NCBI RefSeq assembly: GCF_029626155.1
Contig: NZ_JARUBL010000001.1
Coordinates: 6,848,501 to 6,912,500, forward strand
DNA from: Solwaraspora sp. WMMD1047
GTDB lineage: Bacteria; Actinomycetota; Actinomycetes; Mycobacteriales; Micromonosporaceae
DNA length: 64,000 nucleotides
Reading direction: 5' to 3'
Positions within the stretch are counted from its first letter, which is position 1. Each line of letters opens with the position of its first letter. Of this stretch, positions 48,894 through 57,971 are shown one piece after another. Made by a program: the position numbers and the translations under genes. The notes beneath the pieces are model-generated. The model was not told where the DNA came from. It was given only the letters and a program-made list of their open reading frames with translations, and did not search any database.

Positions 48894-50147
48894 ATGCTCG
48901 ATCGGATGACGGGGAACGGGCTCGGCGGGAGGTACTGGCGACTCTGGTCGGCATCGGCGGTGTCCAACCTCGCCGACGGGATCGTGAAGATCGCGTTGCC
49001 CCTGGTCGCCCTCGACTTCACCACCTCGCCGGTGCTGATCGCCGGGGTGGCCGCGGCGTTCAGCCTGCCGTGGCTGTTGTTCGCACTGCCGGCCGGCGCA
49101 CTGATCGACCGGCTGGACCGGCGCCGGGTGATGCTCACCGCCAACGCCCTGCGGGCCGCGCTGTTCGGCGCGCTGGCGACGGCGGCGGCCCTCGACGCGG
49201 GCTCGATCTGGCTGCTCTATCTGGTGGCGTTCGGCGTCGGCAGCGCCGAGACCGTCTACGACACCGCCGCCCAGTCGATCCTGCCGCAGGTGGTCGCCCG
49301 GGACCTGCTGCCCCGGGCCAACGGGCGGCTGCACGCCGTCGAACTGGCCGCGAACCAGTTCGTCGGCCCGCCGCTCGCGGGTTTCCTGGTGACCCTCGGC
49401 GCCGCAGTCGCCCTGGCCGGGCCGGCCGGGCTGTGGCTGATCGCCGTCGCGGCACTGCTGCTGGTGCCTGGCCGGTACCAGGTGGACCGGGAGACCGCGA
49501 GCACGCTGCGGGCCGACATTGCCGAAGGGCTGCGCTTCCTGCTCCGGCACCGGCTGCTGCGCACTCTCGCCGCCATGGTGGGCGCCAGCAACTTTCTCAG
49601 CAACGCGATGTTCGCGGTGCTGGTGCTCTACGCCGTCGGGCCGGAGTCCGCGATGGGCCTCACCGCGCCCGGGTACGGCGCCCTGCTGACCACGGTCGCC
49701 GCCGGCATCGTGCTCGGCTCGCTGGTCGCCGCCAGGATCGAGCGGCGACTCGGCCGGGCGCGGGCTCTCGGCGCGTCCGTGGTCGCGTTCGCGGCGGTCG
49801 CCGGCTCGCCCGCTGTGACCAGCAACGCGTACATCCTCGGGGTGGTTTTCTTCGTCGGTGGGATTCTGCTCGCCGCCTGGAACGTGATCACGGTGTCGCT
49901 GCGGCAACGGATCACGCCGGACCGGCTACTGGGCCGGGTGAACAGCGGTTACCGGCTGCTCGCCTGGGGCAGCATGCCGCTCGGCGCGCTCACCGGCGGC
50001 CTGCTGGCCGAGGCGTTCGGCCTCCGCACGGTCTTCGCCGTCACCGGCCTGCTCTCGCTCACCCTGCTACTCGGCATGCTCCGGGTCACCGACCCAGCCA
50101 TCGAGGCCGCCGAACGCGCCTCGCAGCCCCATGAACACCGGCGATGA
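48894..50147 (+). CDS. MFS transporter (DHA3-like)
   Basis: Twelve-helix permease of 417 aa similar to macrolide/enterobactin exporters. YWRLWSASAVSNLADGIVKI begins helix 1, PAGALIDRLDRRRVMLTANA is the MFS A-like loop, and GAALLLVPGRY-type spacing separates the halves; the second half has ITPDRLLGRVNSGYRLLAWG, a DHA3 signature. A second ATG 12 nt downstream (MTGNGLGGRY) may be the true start. Substrate unknown, efflux likely. Confidence 0.88.
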   Translation: MLDRMTGNGLGGRYWRLWSASAVSNLADGIVKIALPLVALDFTTSPVLIAGVAAAFSLPWLLFALPAGALIDRLDRRRVMLTANALRAALFGALATAAALDAGSIWLLYLVAFGVGSAETVYDTAAQSILPQVVARDLLPRANGRLHAVELAANQFVGPPLAGFLVTLGAAVALAGPAGLWLIAVAALLLVPGRYQVDRETASTLRADIAEGLRFLLRHRLLRTLAAMVGASNFLSNAMFAVLVLYAVGPESAMGLTAPGYGALLTTVAAGIVLGSLVAARIERRLGRARALGASVVAFAAVAGSPAVTSNAYILGVVFFVGGILLAAWNVITVSLRQRITPDRLLGRVNSGYRLLAWGSMPLGALTGGLLAEAFGLRTVFAVTGLLSLTLLLGMLRVTDPAIEAAERASQPHEHRR

Positions 50148-50330
50148 CCGAAACTCCTGCCCGAGCCGGTTCCGGGCCCGGTTACGGACCATGGAGCACG
50201 CCCTCCTGGTCGGCGTGACCACCCACCGACTGGACCTGGTAACCGCGCTCGGGCAGCCGCCGGCTGGCGGCGGCGTGCATCCTGGACGGGGCCGACCCGC
50301 CCGGTTGCCGTCGCCATCACCGTACGCAGA

Positions 50331-52913
50331 TCAGGCGAGCGTGACCTCGGCGCCCAGCGCGCCCTCCGCCACCTCGGTCCGCACCTCATGCACCACACCG
50401 GCCGTCTGGACGTCCCGGCTGACCAGGCCGAACGCCCGCGTCTCAGGGTCCTGGCCGCGCACCGTCAGCAGCGCCACCTCACTGCGCATCGACTGCTTCG
50501 CCTCGGACTTGGACTTGCGCACGACACCGAGCACCGTGCTGGCCAGGCTCAGCAGCGATGCCGGGGCCTTCTCCGGGTCCAGGGCGGAGGCGAACTCCTC
50601 CCGGGAGGGCCACGCGGCGCGGTGCACGGAACCGTCCTGCCACCAGGACCATGCCTCCTCGGTGACGAACGGCAGCATCGGGGCGAAGAGCCGCAGCAGG
50701 GTACGCAGCGAGACCGCCAGGGCGGCGTGCGCGGACCGGACCCCGGGAGCGTCGCTCTCGCCGTACGCCCGCCCCTTGACCAGTTCGAGGTAGTCGTCGC
50801 AGAAGGTCCAGAAGAAGTGCTCGACGCGCTCCAGGGCACGCGCGTAGTCGTACCCCTCGAAGTGCCTGGTGGCGTCGGCCACCACCGCGGCCAACTCGCC
50901 CAGCATGGCCCGGTCGAGCGGCTCGGTGACGTCCGCCGCGCCGAGGCCGGCGCCGGCGGCGACGCCAAAGCGCAGCACGAACTTCGTCGCGTTCAGGATC
51001 TTGATGGCGAGGCGGCGGCCCACCTTCATCTGCCCGGTGTCGAACGCGGTGTCGGTGCCCGGACGGCCGCTGACCGCCCAGTAGCGCACCGCGTCGGAGC
51101 CGAACTCCTCCAGTAACGCCATCGGGGTGACGGTGTTGCCCTTGGACTTGGACATCTTCTTGCGGTCCGGGTCCACGATCCAGCCGGAGAGCAGCGCGGT
51201 GTGCCACGGCAGGTCGCCGAACTCCTGGTGCGAGCGGAGCACGGTGGCGAACAGCCAGGTCCGGATGATCTCGTGGGCCTGCGGGCGCAGGTCCATCGGG
51301 AAGACCCGGGCGAACAGGTCGTCGTCCAGGCCCCACCGGCCGGCGATCTCCGGGGTCAGCGAGGAGGTGGCCCAGGTGTCCATGACGTCCGGGTCGCCGG
51401 TGAAGCCGCCCGGCGTGTCCCGCTGATCCGGCCGGTAGCCGGGCGGGATGTCGCTGCTGGGGTCGACCGGCAGTTGGTCCTCGGCCGGGGTAATCGGTGC
51501 CGAGTAGTCCGGCTCGCCCGCCGCGTCGAGCGGATACCACACCGGGAAGGGCACCCCGAAGAAGCGTTGGCGGCTGACGATCCAGTCGCCGGCCAGGCCG
51601 TCCACCCAGTCCTCGTAGCGGTTCCGCATGAAGCCCGGGGACCAGGTCATCTGGCGGCCCCGCTCGATCAGCGCGGCGCGCAGCGCGGCGTCCCGGCCGC
51701 CGTTGCGGATGTACCACTGGCGGGTGGTGATGATTTCGAGCGGCTTGTCGCCCTTCTCGTAGAACTTCACCTGCTGCTGGGTCGGCTTCGGGTCGCCGTC
51801 GAGCGCCCCGGCCGCGCGCAGTAGCTCGGTCATCTTCTCCTTGGCCGAAAAGGCGGTCTTGCCGGCCAGCTCGGCGTAGGCGGCGACCGCCTGCGGCGCG
51901 TCGATACCGGCCGGCGGCTGGGGAAGCAGGCGACCGTCGCGGCCCATCAACGGGCGGGTGGTCAGGTTCAGCTCGCGCCACCAGATCACGTCGGTGAGGT
52001 CACCGAAGGTGCAGATCATGGCGATGCCGGTGCCCTTGTCCGGCTGGGCCAACGGGTGCGCCCTGATCGGCACCCGGACGCCGAAGACCGGGGTGACCGC
52101 CTCGCTGCCGAACAGGTGCTGGTAGCGCTCGTCGTCGGGATGGGCGACCAGGGCCACGCAGGCCGGCAGCAGCTCGGGCCGGGTGGTTTCGATGTGCACC
52201 GCGCCGCCGTCGGCCAGGCCGAAGGCGATCCGGTGGTAGGCGCCCTGGCGCTCCCGGTCCTCCAACTCGGCTTGGGCGACCGCGGTCTGGAAGGTGACGT
52301 CCCAGAGAGTCGGCGCGTCCGCGAGGTACGCCTCCCCGCGTTCGAGGTTATGCAGGAACGCCCGTTGCGAGATGGCCCGACTGGCGTCGTCGATGGTGCT
52401 GTACTGGAGCGACCAGTCGACCGAGAGACCGAGCTGCCGCCAGAGGTCCTCGTACGCCCGCTCGTCGATCGCGGTGAGCTGCTGGCACAGCTCGACGAAG
52501 TTGCCCCGGGAGATCGGCAGCGGCCGGCTCGGCGGATTCTCCGGCAGGGTGAAGTCCGGCTCGTACGGCAGCGCGGGGTCGCACCGCACGCCGTAGTAGT
52601 TCTGCACCCTCCGCTCGGTCGGCAGACCGTTGTCGTCCCAGCCGATCGGGTAGAACACTTCCTTGCCGGACATCCGTTGGTAGCGGGCGATGGCATCGGC
52701 GTGGGTGTAGGAGAAGACGTGCCCGACGTGCAGAGAGCCGCTGACGGTCGGCGGCGGGGTGTCGATGGAGAACACTCGGTCCCGCGTCGCCGACCGGTCG
52801 AAGGTGTACGTGCCCTGCTCTGTCCATACCCCACGCCACTTGCGCTCGATGCCGTCGAGGGTGGGCTTGTCGGGCACAGAGGTCTGCAGCTGCGGCTTTG
52901 GAAGATCGGTCAC
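50331..52913 (-). CDS. valS: valyl-tRNA synthetase (archaeal-type)
   Basis: Class Ia aminoacyl-tRNA synthetase of 860 aa charging tRNA-Val. Rossmann HIGH motif is HVGH at 62-65 (PTVSGSLHVGHVFSYTHADA). KMSKS is complete in DRKKMSKSKGNTVTPMALLE (around residue 587). An editing domain lies between (TTRPELLPACVALVAHP). The protein lacks the C-terminal coiled-coil arm usual in bacterial ValS, and the FSYTHADA and SGWIVDPDRKKMSKSKGN style matches the archaeal/rickettsial branch. GTG start with a weak ribosome site. Confidence 0.93.
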   Translation of the reverse strand: MTDLPKPQLQTSVPDKPTLDGIERKWRGVWTEQGTYTFDRSATRDRVFSIDTPPPTVSGSLHVGHVFSYTHADAIARYQRMSGKEVFYPIGWDDNGLPTERRVQNYYGVRCDPALPYEPDFTLPENPPSRPLPISRGNFVELCQQLTAIDERAYEDLWRQLGLSVDWSLQYSTIDDASRAISQRAFLHNLERGEAYLADAPTLWDVTFQTAVAQAELEDRERQGAYHRIAFGLADGGAVHIETTRPELLPACVALVAHPDDERYQHLFGSEAVTPVFGVRVPIRAHPLAQPDKGTGIAMICTFGDLTDVIWWRELNLTTRPLMGRDGRLLPQPPAGIDAPQAVAAYAELAGKTAFSAKEKMTELLRAAGALDGDPKPTQQQVKFYEKGDKPLEIITTRQWYIRNGGRDAALRAALIERGRQMTWSPGFMRNRYEDWVDGLAGDWIVSRQRFFGVPFPVWYPLDAAGEPDYSAPITPAEDQLPVDPSSDIPPGYRPDQRDTPGGFTGDPDVMDTWATSSLTPEIAGRWGLDDDLFARVFPMDLRPQAHEIIRTWLFATVLRSHQEFGDLPWHTALLSGWIVDPDRKKMSKSKGNTVTPMALLEEFGSDAVRYWAVSGRPGTDTAFDTGQMKVGRRLAIKILNATKFVLRFGVAAGAGLGAADVTEPLDRAMLGELAAVVADATRHFEGYDYARALERVEHFFWTFCDDYLELVKGRAYGESDAPGVRSAHAALAVSLRTLLRLFAPMLPFVTEEAWSWWQDGSVHRAAWPSREEFASALDPEKAPASLLSLASTVLGVVRKSKSEAKQSMRSEVALLTVRGQDPETRAFGLVSRDVQTAGVVHEVRTEVAEGALGAEVTLA

Positions 52914-52993
52914 CCATCGACTCTACAAAGACTACTCAGAGATCGTCTCCCGGGACCGGGGCAGAGGCGGCGCACGCTCCCATAGAAGAATAT

Positions 52994-53028
52994 GAGGCCC
53001 TGACCAGCACCCCCGCTGGCAGGGCCTC
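52994..53028 (-). terminator. Rho-independent terminator of tRNA-Thr
   Basis: GAGGCCCTG-A-CCAGC (52994-53008) pairs with GCTGG-CAGGGCCTC (53015-53028), a 14-bp stem with one bulge. On the minus strand it is followed by ATATTCTTCT. It starts 6 bp beyond the tRNA 3' end. Confidence 0.85.
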
Positions 53029-53034
53029 GCTCCG

Positions 53035-53108
53035 AGCCGCCTGACGGAATCGAACCGTCGACCTACGCATTACGAGTGCGTCGCTCTGACCGACTGAGCT
53101 AAGGCGGC
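53035..53108 (-). tRNA. tRNA-Thr(CGU)
   Basis: 74 nt including the discriminator base. The acceptor stem GCCGCCT/AGGCGGC pairs perfectly, the D arm is GCTC...GAGC, the anticodon stem ACGCA/TGCGT encloses loop CTCGTAA with anticodon CGT (reads ACG, Thr), and the T arm GACGG-TTCGATT-CCGTC is intact. CCA is not encoded. A strong terminator follows on the same strand. Confidence 0.97.
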
Positions 53109-53257
53109 AACAGCGGTCAAGTGTACGGCACCGCCGGGCGCCGTACCCCACGGGTTTGCCTGCGGCCGGGACCGGCGCGACGGTGGCGCCGGCCCCGACC
53201 CGGCCGCAACGCCAAACCTTGACGTTCCCCCGTTCCGGCCACCTGACCCTAACGAAA

Positions 53258-53274
53258 TATGACTCTTAGTCATA
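53258..53274. promoter_or_regulatory. Palindromic operator upstream of padR
   Basis: TATGACT-CTT-AGTCATA is a perfect 17-bp palindrome about 90 bp before the PadR start, in the AT-richest part of the gap 53109-53363. Suited to a winged-helix dimer; likely PadR autoregulation. Confidence 0.6.
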
Positions 53275-53363
53275 GCGGTTAACGGTCACATGACCCGCCG
53301 GCCGCTACGCTCAGCGCTGAATTACGAGTCCCGACGAGCCGCGTCCCGCAGGGAGTGGTCGAT

Positions 53364-53960
53364 GTGAGTGCAGCCCCCGAGCCGGCCGGCGACGGCACCC
53401 CCACCGGCCGCTGCGATCTGCCGGCCACCGCGTACGCGGTGCTGGGGCTGCTCTCGTTCGGCCGTGAGCTGACCGGCTACGACCTGCGCAAGTGGGCGGA
53501 GCACATGCGGTTCTTCTACTGGAGCCCGGCGCAGAGCCAGATCTACGCCGAGCTGCGCCGGCTGAAGAGTCGGGGACTCGTCACGGAGCGTGGCGAACCG
53601 CAGCGCGGCCGCCCCGACAAGCGGTACTACCGCATCACCGCCGCCGGCCAGTGGGCCTTCCGCCACTGGGAGAACCAGAGCGAGCTGGAACCGCCGGTCA
53701 TCAAGCACTCGCCGATGCTGCGGCTCTTCTTCGGCCACCAGGCCGACCCGGACCGGCTCCACGAACTGCTGGCGGAGTATCTCGACTGGCTGGAGCAGCA
53801 GCGCGCCGAGCTGCACCAGATCCGCGCCGACCTGCTGCCGGAGTTCCCGTACCCGCACCTGGTCGCGGTCTGGGGGCACGCCTTCTACGACGCGGAGCTC
53901 GCCTCGGTGCAGGCGGTCCTCGACGAACTCGACCGGATGTCGGCCGACCCGCCGGACTGA
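53364..53960 (+). CDS. PadR-family transcriptional regulator
   Basis: Regulator of 198 aa. The N-terminal winged helix reads ATAYAVLGLLSFGRELTGYD and FFYWSPAQSQIYAELRRLKS, with wing VTERGEPQRGRPDKRYYRIT, the PadR signature. The C-terminal dimerisation helices include LAEYLDWLEQQRAELHQIRA (PadR C2, Vir-like). GTG at 53364 has GGGAG 8 nt upstream. A perfect palindrome lies upstream. Its target may be the phosphoesterase gene 57 bp downstream, or only itself. Confidence 0.92.
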   Translation: MSAAPEPAGDGTPTGRCDLPATAYAVLGLLSFGRELTGYDLRKWAEHMRFFYWSPAQSQIYAELRRLKSRGLVTERGEPQRGRPDKRYYRITAAGQWAFRHWENQSELEPPVIKHSPMLRLFFGHQADPDRLHELLAEYLDWLEQQRAELHQIRADLLPEFPYPHLVAVWGHAFYDAELASVQAVLDELDRMSADPPD

Positions 53961-54003
53961 TCCGGCGGTCCCCCACCCGACAGCCATCCACGACCGTCTC
54001 GGC

Positions 54004-54009
54004 TAGGCT
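54004..54009 (+). promoter_or_regulatory. -10 hexamer before second metallophosphoesterase
   Basis: TAGGCT ends 8 nt before the GTG at 54018; no ribosome-binding site is visible. Confidence 0.45.
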
Positions 54010-54017
54010 CCCGTCGC

Positions 54018-55721
54018 GTGACTCTGCAGCAGGCGCCCCCGGACCGACCCCGCAGTCTCGACCCGCTGGAGCTCGGCTTCACCCGCCGCAAGGCGGTCCC
54101 GTGGTTGGCGCCGCTGCTGCTGATCAGCACCGGCCTGCGTACCCTGCTCGCGCTGCTGTTCGGGGCGTATCTGGACAAGCGGGAGCTGCAGAACTCGTTG
54201 CCCAGCCACACCCATCGTCAGGTCGGGCCGGACGGCGGCCTCTGGCTCGACTACGTCGCCGACCTCGGCGACGGCTTCAACGCGACCTACTCGGTGGCGC
54301 ACCTGATGGCCCGCCCCGAACTGGACCTCGACGAGGGAGTCCGGCTGCCCCGCGCGCAGATGCTGGTGATGGGGGGCGACCAGGTCTATCCCGCGGCCAG
54401 CGGCAGCGGGTACGAGGATCGCTGTAAGGGCCCCTACCAGGCCGCCCTGCCACAGCCGCCGCCCGGCGCCGAGCCACCCGCGCTCTTCGCGATTCCCGGC
54501 AACCACGACTGGTACGACGGCCTCACCGCGTTCCTGCGGCTGTTCGTCCGGTCCCGCGACGACAACATCGGCGGCTGGGTCACCCCGCAGGCGCGGTCCT
54601 ACTTCGCCGTCGAGCTGCCCGCCGGCTGGTGGCTGTTCGGCCTGGACGAGCAGTCCGGCGCCTACCTGGACGATCCGCAACTGCTCTACTTCGAACAGGC
54701 CGCCCGCAACCTCGGGCCGGACTCGAAGGTCATCCTGGCGGTGCCGGCGCCGACCTGGCTCAAGGCCGTCGACAACCCGCACGCGTACGACGCCGTCGAC
54801 TACTTCATCCGGACGATCGTCACCCCGACCGGGGCGCAGGTGCGGCTCCTGCTCGCCGGTGACCTGCACCACTACGCCCGCTACACCAGCCCGGACCGGG
54901 AGCTGATCACCTGCGGTGGCGGCGGCGCGTACCTCTACCCGACGCACAAGCTGCCGGAGTGCATCGAGGTGCCGCCGAGGGACACCCTGGCCCGCCGGGC
55001 CAGCCGCTCCGAGCCGTACGAGCTGGCCGGCCGCTACCCGGAGCCGGCCCGTTCCCGCCGCTACGGCTGGGGGATCTTCGGCCGGCTGCCGCTGCGCAAC
55101 CCGGGTTTCGTGACGCTGCTGGGCACCCTGCAGACGATGCTGATGCTGGCCATCGCCGGCGCCACCGCACCCCGGGTCGGCGAGACCGACCAGCGGCTGT
55201 TCAGCATCCCGCTGGTGATGATCGTGGTGGTGGCGCTGCTGGGCGCCGCGTTCTTCGCCAAGCCGCCGACCGCGAGCGGGAAACGCAAGCTGCGGCACTG
55301 GCTGCTCGGCCTCTCCCACGGGCTGGCGCACGTCGGGCTGGCCGCCGCCGGCGCCTGGGTCTGGCTGGGCCTGCCGTTCCACCAGTGGGTCTGGCCGCTG
55401 CCGATCCTCGCGGCGGTCCTGCTCTTCGCGCCGGTCGCCGGGCTGGTGGCCAGCCAGTTGACGGCCGGCTACCTGGTGCTGGCCGGGCACTTCGGGGTGA
55501 ACCTCAACGAGCTCTTCGCCGGCCAGGGCATCGAGGACGCCAAGTCGTTCCTGCGACTGCGGATCGACCCGGACGGCACGCTCACCGTCTATCCGGTGGC
55601 GGTGGACCGGATCGGGCGGCGCTGGCGGATCAACCCCGACGACGCGGTGGACGCCTCCTGGATCGTGCCCGAGCGACCGCTACGGGCCCGGCTCGCCGAA
55701 CCGCCGATCGTCATCCGCTGA
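54018..55721 (+). CDS. metallophosphoesterase with C-terminal membrane domain
   Basis: Protein of 567 aa. The N-terminal half is a calcineurin-like phosphoesterase: DYVADLGDGFNATYSVAHLM, MLVMGGDQVYPAASG (about residue 120), FAIPGNHDWYDGLTAFLRLF (161 onward) and LLLAGDLHHYARY. The order and length fit actinobacterial 'metallophosphoesterase' proteins. The C-terminal half has four or five hydrophobic segments (LIMLAIAGATA-type, FSIPLVMIVVVALLGAAFFA, GLAHVGLAAAGAWVWLGLPF, ILAAVLLFAPVAGLVASQLT). Starts with GTG and a -10 just upstream. Substrate unknown. Confidence 0.87.
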   Translation: MTLQQAPPDRPRSLDPLELGFTRRKAVPWLAPLLLISTGLRTLLALLFGAYLDKRELQNSLPSHTHRQVGPDGGLWLDYVADLGDGFNATYSVAHLMARPELDLDEGVRLPRAQMLVMGGDQVYPAASGSGYEDRCKGPYQAALPQPPPGAEPPALFAIPGNHDWYDGLTAFLRLFVRSRDDNIGGWVTPQARSYFAVELPAGWWLFGLDEQSGAYLDDPQLLYFEQAARNLGPDSKVILAVPAPTWLKAVDNPHAYDAVDYFIRTIVTPTGAQVRLLLAGDLHHYARYTSPDRELITCGGGGAYLYPTHKLPECIEVPPRDTLARRASRSEPYELAGRYPEPARSRRYGWGIFGRLPLRNPGFVTLLGTLQTMLMLAIAGATAPRVGETDQRLFSIPLVMIVVVALLGAAFFAKPPTASGKRKLRHWLLGLSHGLAHVGLAAAGAWVWLGLPFHQWVWPLPILAAVLLFAPVAGLVASQLTAGYLVLAGHFGVNLNELFAGQGIEDAKSFLRLRIDPDGTLTVYPVAVDRIGRRWRINPDDAVDASWIVPERPLRARLAEPPIVIR

Positions 55722-55742
55722 ACCGCTGGCGGCGGTACGGGC

Positions 55743-56582
55743 TCAGCCGTACTGGTCGTCGAAGGCCCGGCGGGAGCCGCAGACCTCCGACAGGCTGCAC
55801 CGCCGGACCGCCCCGTCGGAGAGCTGCCGGACGGTGACGGTCTCGCTCGGCGGGTGCCGGGAGACGACCTTCGCCGTCCCCTCGTCGGTCTCCACCCGCT
55901 GGCCGCTCGTCGGGTAGCTGCCGCTCTGGGCGTACAGCGGATGTTCGTACTTCAGGCAGCACATCAGCCGGCCGCAGGCGCCGGAGATCCGCAGCGGGTT
56001 GAGCGGCAGATCCTGGTCCTTGGCCATCCGGATCGTCACCGGCTCGAAGTCGGTGAGGAAGGTGGCGCAGCACAGGTCCCGCCCGCAGGAGCCGATGCCG
56101 CCCTGCACCCGGGCCGAGTCCCGGGCGGAGAGCTGGCGCAGCTCGACCCGGCAGTGCAGGGTGGCGCCGAGATCGCGGACCAGCGACCGGAAGTCGACCC
56201 GGTGCGGGGCGGTGAAGTAGATGGTGGTGCGGGCCCCGGAGGAGGTGCCGCCGGTCGACTCCTGGACGTGATCGACGGCGATCACCTTCATCGGCAGGCC
56301 GTGTTCGCGGATCAGCTTCTTGGCCGCCACCTTCGCCTCGGCCTTGCGCCTGCGTTGGCTCTCGTCCCGCTGCAGGTCACGCTCGCCGGCCAGGCCGGCG
56401 AGCTTGGGAAACCCGGAGGTGTCCTCGGACACCCACTGCGGCGCCCAGACGCACTCGGCCACCTCGGTGCCCTCGTCGGTGGGGACCAGCACCCGGTCTC
56501 CGACGGCGGGGCGCAGCTCCCCGGGGTCGAGGTAGTAGAGGCGGCCATACCGGTTGAAGCTGACCGCGCACAGCATCCCCAT
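55743..56582 (-). CDS. PSP1-domain protein (RicT/YaaT-like)
   Basis: Protein of 279 aa of the PSP1 family. It begins MGMLCAVSFNRYGRLYYLDP. The conserved Cys-rich core reads GGIGSCGRDLCCATFLTDFE and SGACGRLMCCLKYEHPLY, with Cys166/171/172 and Cys203/208/209. These are family-invariant and in B. subtilis RicT contribute to Fe-S binding in a complex affecting RNA processing and sporulation phosphorelay. The usual actinomycete neighbours are holB and tmk, as here. Ends 21 bp from the convergent phosphoesterase. Confidence 0.92.
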   Translation of the reverse strand: MGMLCAVSFNRYGRLYYLDPGELRPAVGDRVLVPTDEGTEVAECVWAPQWVSEDTSGFPKLAGLAGERDLQRDESQRRRKAEAKVAAKKLIREHGLPMKVIAVDHVQESTGGTSSGARTTIYFTAPHRVDFRSLVRDLGATLHCRVELRQLSARDSARVQGGIGSCGRDLCCATFLTDFEPVTIRMAKDQDLPLNPLRISGACGRLMCCLKYEHPLYAQSGSYPTSGQRVETDEGTAKVVSRHPPSETVTVRQLSDGAVRRCSLSEVCGSRRAFDDQYG

Positions 56583-56644
56583 CAGCCCACCCTACGACGG
56601 CCGGCCGGCCAGGGCGAGAGCGGTCCGACGCCCGGCCGACCCGG

Positions 56645-57340
56645 TCAGAGCGCCAACCGGGTGGTGCCGTCGAGCGCCAGCCCTCCTCCGGTCGGGGCCG
56701 CCGGCCGGTACGCCAGCTCGCCGGCCGCCGCCGGCCACCGGTGCGCGAGCGCCTCCGCCTCCTCGTACGCGGTCGCGATGGTGCCCAGCACCCGGGCGCC
56801 CAGCTCCGCCGCGGCCGCCCCGCCCGGCGCCGGACCCGAGCCTGAGCCGGTGCCGGTGGCCCGACCGGCGTCGCCGGTCACCAGGGTCACCGCCTCGACC
56901 GAGCCGAGCGCCGCCGCCAGGGTGCGCGCCAGGCCGAGGCGGGTACGCGAGATCCAGTCGGCCACCGCGTCGGCGAAACCGGCGGTGGCGGTGAGCCGGC
57001 CGACCAGGCTCTCGCCGGCCCCGTCGAGGTGGGCGGCGAGCGCCGCCCGGTGCGCGGTGAACGCGTCCGCGCCGGCACCCCGCCACGGCAGCTCCCCGCG
57101 CAGGGCGGTGCCGGTGTGGTCGTACTCGCGAAGGAGGGTGCGGGCGGCGGTGCCGGCGGCGGCCAGCGGCGCCGGCCGCAACGCGCAGATCGCGCCGACC
57201 GCCGGCCCGGGCAGTGTCCGCAGGTGGCGCAGCAGCGGCCAGATCCGGTGGTCGGCCGGGGCGCCGCCATCGGTGAGGAGGTCGTCGACCCGGCCGAGCA
57301 GGTCGGCCGCCGGGGCGGCGAGGCGGTCCAGCGGGTCCAT
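56645..57340 (-). CDS. WxG-type ESX-associated hypothetical protein
   Basis: Alpha-helical Ala-rich protein of 231 aa. It contains LPWRGAGADAFTAHRAALAA, a W-x-G turn followed by helix like WXG100/ESX substrates, and later YEEAEALAHRWPAAAGELAY. No enzymatic motif recognised. ATG shares one base with the stop of the upstream EspC-like gene, so the two are translated together. It could be a type VII secretion substrate or its partner; no secretion ATPase is in the window. Confidence 0.65.
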   Translation of the reverse strand: MDPLDRLAAPAADLLGRVDDLLTDGGAPADHRIWPLLRHLRTLPGPAVGAICALRPAPLAAAGTAARTLLREYDHTGTALRGELPWRGAGADAFTAHRAALAAHLDGAGESLVGRLTATAGFADAVADWISRTRLGLARTLAAALGSVEAVTLVTGDAGRATGTGSGSGPAPGGAAAAELGARVLGTIATAYEEAEALAHRWPAAAGELAYRPAAPTGGGLALDGTTRLAL

Positions 57341-57645
57341 CACGGCTGCTCCGGTTGCCGACGGCGGGCCGTGTCGTCGGCGTTGGTGTAGCACTCGGCG
57401 ACCGCCCGCAGGGTGGCGGCGGTCTCGGCCAGTCGGGCGGCGAACGCCTCCGCCTCCCGGGTCCTGGCCACGGCGGCCGACAGCCACTGCTCGTGCAGTG
57501 CCCGGCCGACCTCGGCGAGCCGGCCGGGTCCGTCGGCGCCGAACGCCTCGGGAGTCGGACCGGTGTGGCCGATGGCCCGGGCGGCGGTGGGCAGTGTCTC
57601 CGCCGACCGGTCCAGCCGGCGGGCGAGCTCGGTGAGGGTCTCCAT
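57340..57645 (-). CDS. EspC-like type VII secretion target family protein
   Basis: Helical hairpin protein of 101 aa. METLTELARRLDRSAETLPT starts helix 1 and HEQWLSAAVARTREAEAFAA, then LAETAATLRAVAECYTNADD, forms helix 2, resembling the EspC/DUF2580 group of ESX-secreted proteins. It overlaps the genes on both sides by 1 bp (TGATG), giving a strictly coupled trio with YbaB and the WxG-type protein. Confidence 0.75.
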   Translation of the reverse strand: METLTELARRLDRSAETLPTAARAIGHTGPTPEAFGADGPGRLAEVGRALHEQWLSAAVARTREAEAFAARLAETAATLRAVAECYTNADDTARRRQPEQP

Positions 57646-57971
57646 CAGGCGCCCGCCAGCCGGCGGTACTCGCCGAACGTCTCGGTGTGCACCTTCTCGC
57701 GGGCCCACCGGGCGGCCTCCGCGGCGGCGGTGACCGCGGCCCGGACGGCGCGGGACAGTTCGTGGTTGGTCCGGCTCTGCACGGGGACGAGGAACCGGAC
57801 GTCGATGATGTCGCCGGTGGCGGCGACGACCACCTCGACCAGCCCGTCGGGTGAGTGCACCGAGACCTCGACGCCCCGGGCGGCCTGCTCGAATTCGGCC
57901 TGCAACGCCTCGATGCGGCGGTACCGCTCGATCGCCTCCTCCACCCAGGACTCGTCGAGCTCCCGTGCCAT
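57645..57971 (-). CDS. YbaB/EbfC-family protein
   Basis: YbaB/EbfC-fold protein of 108 aa, a dimeric 'tweezer' that binds DNA in the housekeeping version. DESWVEEAIERYRRIEALQA forms the long helix. VEVSVHSPDGLVEVVVAATG and DIIDVRFLVPVQSR form the sheet. This divergent type is common beside WXG100-like genes in Micromonosporaceae, where a chaperone or regulatory role is plausible. GGAGGAG lies 9 nt before the ATG. Confidence 0.8.
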   Translation of the reverse strand: MARELDESWVEEAIERYRRIEALQAEFEQAARGVEVSVHSPDGLVEVVVAATGDIIDVRFLVPVQSRTNHELSRAVRAAVTAAAEAARWAREKVHTETFGEYRRLAGA

